Shown here piece by piece: positions 62,670-64,000 of a DNA stretch of 64,000 bases. The DNA comes from Geobacillus genomosp. 3 (GTDB lineage: Bacteria; Bacillota; Bacilli; Bacillales; Anoxybacillaceae), in assembly GCF_000445995.2 (NCBI RefSeq), contig NC_022080.4, positions 424,001 through 488,000 of the forward strand. Direction: 5' to 3'. A program made the position numbers and the translations under genes. Below the pieces are notes generated by a model. The model did no database searches, was not told where the DNA came from, and saw only the letters and a list, made by a program, of their open reading frames with translations. The number at the start of each line of letters is the position of its first letter. Position 1 is the first letter of the stretch.

Positions 62670-63146
62670 ATGACGATCGCCATTGGCCAGCCGGCCCCAG
62701 ACTTTACCTTGCCGGCAAGCAGTGGGGAAATGGTTTCGCTTTCAGACTTCCGAGGCCAATATGTCGTGCTTTATTTTTATCCGAAAGACATGACGCCTGG
62801 GTGCACGGCCGAGGCGTGCGACTTTCGTGACCGCTATGAGACGTTTACCGGATTGAATACCGTCATCTTAGGAGTAAGCACCGACCCGGTCGAGCGGCAT
62901 GAAACGTTTATTCAGAAATATAAGCTGCCGTTTTTGCTTCTTTCTGACGAACAACACCACGTAGCGGAAATGTATGGGGTTTGGAAGAAAAAGCGGAATT
63001 TCGGAAAGGAATATATGGGCATTGAGCGCTCGACATTCATTATCGCCCCTGACGGAACATTGGCAAAAGAATGGCGTGGAGTGAAAGTGAAAGGGCACGT
63101 CGATGAGGCGCTCGCGGAAGTGGCCCGATTGACGTCATCTAGGTAA
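62670..63146 (+). CDS. bcp: Thioredoxin-dependent peroxiredoxin (Bcp/PrxQ, YgaF)
   Basis: 158 residues; GGAGGGAGTGCC before the ATG. Bcp motif MTPGCTAEACDF with peroxidatic C45 and a second cysteine C50 five residues later (atypical 2-Cys type). Reduces hydroperoxides using thioredoxin. Directly upstream of perR, the peroxide regulator, as in B. subtilis. An ATG-rich region upstream (62610) is not used. Confidence 0.92.
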   Translation: MTIAIGQPAPDFTLPASSGEMVSLSDFRGQYVVLYFYPKDMTPGCTAEACDFRDRYETFTGLNTVILGVSTDPVERHETFIQKYKLPFLLLSDEQHHVAEMYGVWKKKRNFGKEYMGIERSTFIIAPDGTLAKEWRGVKVKGHVDEALAEVARLTSSR

Positions 63147-63287
63147 GCGTCCAAACAATATAAGTTGTTTTGCGTATGATACATAGTAACCTCCTCAAAT
63201 GAATGAAATATGGTGGGTGGAAAATATTTCTGCCCCCCTTTTTTTTGTTAAAAAGACGCTTAAGCCCATATATTAATGGTATCTATA

Positions 63288-63317
63288 TTGACAAAAGGCA
63301 TACATTCCTTGTAGACT
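63288..63317 (+). promoter_or_regulatory. Promoter of perR
   Basis: TTGACA (63288-63293), 18-bp spacer, TAGACT (63312-63317), immediately upstream of the Per box. Confidence 0.6.
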
Positions 63318-63319
63318 AA

Positions 63320-63334
63320 TTATAAATATTATAA
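63320..63334. promoter_or_regulatory. Per box (PerR operator)
   Basis: TTATAAATATTATAA matches the consensus TTATAATNATTATAA at 14 of 15 positions. It lies downstream of the perR -10, indicating autorepression. Confidence 0.85.
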
Positions 63335-63374
63335 AATGATAATTTTTTTTATCTTTTTGCAGAGAGTGGGGTGC

Positions 63375-63827
63375 ATGACGGTGTCTGCCAATGAGCAACT
63401 GAAGGAAGCGCTGGATATGCTGAAAAAGACGGGCATACGCATCACGCCGCAGCGTCATGCGATATTGGAGTATTTGATCAGCTCGATGTCCCATCCGACA
63501 GCTGATGAAATATATAAAGCGCTGGAAGGGAAATTTCCGAATATGAGCGTAGCTACCGTCTACAATAACTTGCGCGTCTTTAAAGAAATCGGGCTTGTCA
63601 AAGAGCTGACATACGGTGATTCGTCAAGCCGGTTCGATTTTGTCACATCCAATCATTATCATGTCATTTGTGAACAGTGCGGCAAAATCGTGGACTTCCA
63701 CTACCCGGCGCTCGATGAAGTCGAGCAGCTTGCTGCTCACGTTACCGGCTTTAAAGTCGATCATCATCGCATGGAAGTGTATGGGCTATGTCCTGACTGT
63801 CAAAAAAGCAAAGGGCGCACGCATTAA
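63375..63827 (+). CDS. perR: Peroxide-responsive repressor PerR
   Basis: 150 residues from the ATG at 63375 (GAGAGTGGGG upstream; a GTG at 63381 is possible). Fur-family winged helix ([35 protein letters not shown]), the regulatory Fe/Mn site region with [14 protein letters not shown], and structural zinc CxxC pairs (CEQC and CPDC). Iron-catalysed oxidation of its His ligands by H2O2 relieves repression. Close to B. subtilis PerR over its length. Confidence 0.95.
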   Translation: MTVSANEQLKEALDMLKKTGIRITPQRHAILEYLISSMSHPTADEIYKALEGKFPNMSVATVYNNLRVFKEIGLVKELTYGDSSSRFDFVTSNHYHVICEQCGKIVDFHYPALDEVEQLAAHVTGFKVDHHRMEVYGLCPDCQKSKGRTH

Positions 63828-63866
63828 AAAAGCTGATAGCTTGAAAGCGGCTATCAGCTTTTTCTT
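63828..63866. terminator. Bidirectional terminator between perR and ygzB
   Basis: AAAAAAGCTGATAGC / GCTATCAGCTTTTTC, includes the ygzB stop codon. Confidence 0.85.
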
Positions 63867-64000
63867 TTGTGATTGTATTTCTCGTCAAACTCTTTTCCTT
63901 CAAGTTCGCGATCCAACGTCAGCGGCTCGCGGCAAAACATGCATAAATCAACACGCCCGAGCATTTTCGTCACCTTGCCGCATGATGGGCAAACGACTTG
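63854..64000 (-). CDS. ygzB: YgzB family protein, C-terminal part
   Basis: 48 residues up to the right edge; the N-terminal membrane part lies outside. Visible sequence [20 protein letters not shown] then [21 protein letters not shown] is the zinc-ribbon end of Bacillus YgzB (cysteines in CPSCGK and CMFC). The gene normally follows perR on the opposite strand. Function unknown. Confidence 0.88.
   Translation of the reverse strand, partial: QVVCPSCGKVTKMLGRVDLCMFCREPLTLDRELEGKEFDEKYNHKRKS

Overview
The window is a stretch of thermophilic Bacillaceae chromosome, almost certainly Geobacillus or a close relative. The L-lactate dehydrogenase (61047-62000) and MutY (43222-44328) read almost like the Geobacillus stearothermophilus proteins. 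Most genes are GC-rich, purine-rich ribosome binding sites are strong, and spore genes (sspE, sspK, pdaA, yfhD/yfhE-type) are present. Gene order follows two Bacillus subtilis blocks, yfkF-E-D-AB / pdaA-yfjP-rlmCD and yfhD-E-F-recX-yfhH-sspK-yfhP-mutY-yfhS-fabL-sspE-ygaB-C-D-E-gsaB-ygaF(bcp)-perR-ygzB, interrupted by accessory insertions.

Region by region. 1-8260: MFS transporter, an internally deleted Ca2+/H+ antiporter, YfkD, a radical SAM protein, class I fumarase, PdaA (spore cortex), an AlkA-like glycosylase and RlmCD. 8261-11200: a more AT-rich insert with two tandem secreted M14 metallopeptidases. 11303-14852: a cell-envelope stress locus (small membrane protein, PspA/LiaH, then after a hairpin LiaF-LiaS-LiaR). 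14997-20235: a hendecad-repeat coiled-coil protein, SelO, a small exported protein, a TipA-type MerR regulator with its own 19-bp-spacer promoter, and an ABC-class ATPase. 20598-26822: a bicarbonate/cation uptake system (MpsC/DUF2294, DabB, DabA) whose dabBA leader carries two tandem copies of a roughly 55-nt RNA fold running into an intrinsic terminator, followed by an ECF sigma/anti-sigma pair. 27343-29844: a two-gene acyl-CoA operon (likely glutarate) preceded by an attenuated leader. 30164-36488: PBP fragment, GT8 glycosyltransferase and the yfhD-yfhP block. 36735-43129: a formate locus (FdhF + DUF1641 diverging from DUF2294, FdhD and an OFA-family transporter) inserted between yfhP and mutY. 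Both the fdhF and fdhD leaders hold terminators and share a short motif. 43222-48535: mutY to ygaD. 48734-54335: an appDFABC-order oligopeptide permease. 54349-64000: ygaE, an unknown protein, gsaB, an ABC-2 exporter, Rex-box-controlled ldh, a two-TM potassium channel, bcp, Per-box-controlled perR and the end of ygzB.

The most interesting undescribed signals are in RNA leaders rather than proteins: the tandem aptamer-like element before dabBA (21052-21251), the shared motif in the two formate-locus leaders (40203-40360 and 40848-41034), the attenuated leader before the CoA-transferase operon, and a tRNA-like nested palindrome at 32489-32625. No CRISPR array, complete insertion sequence, rRNA or intact tRNA was seen.
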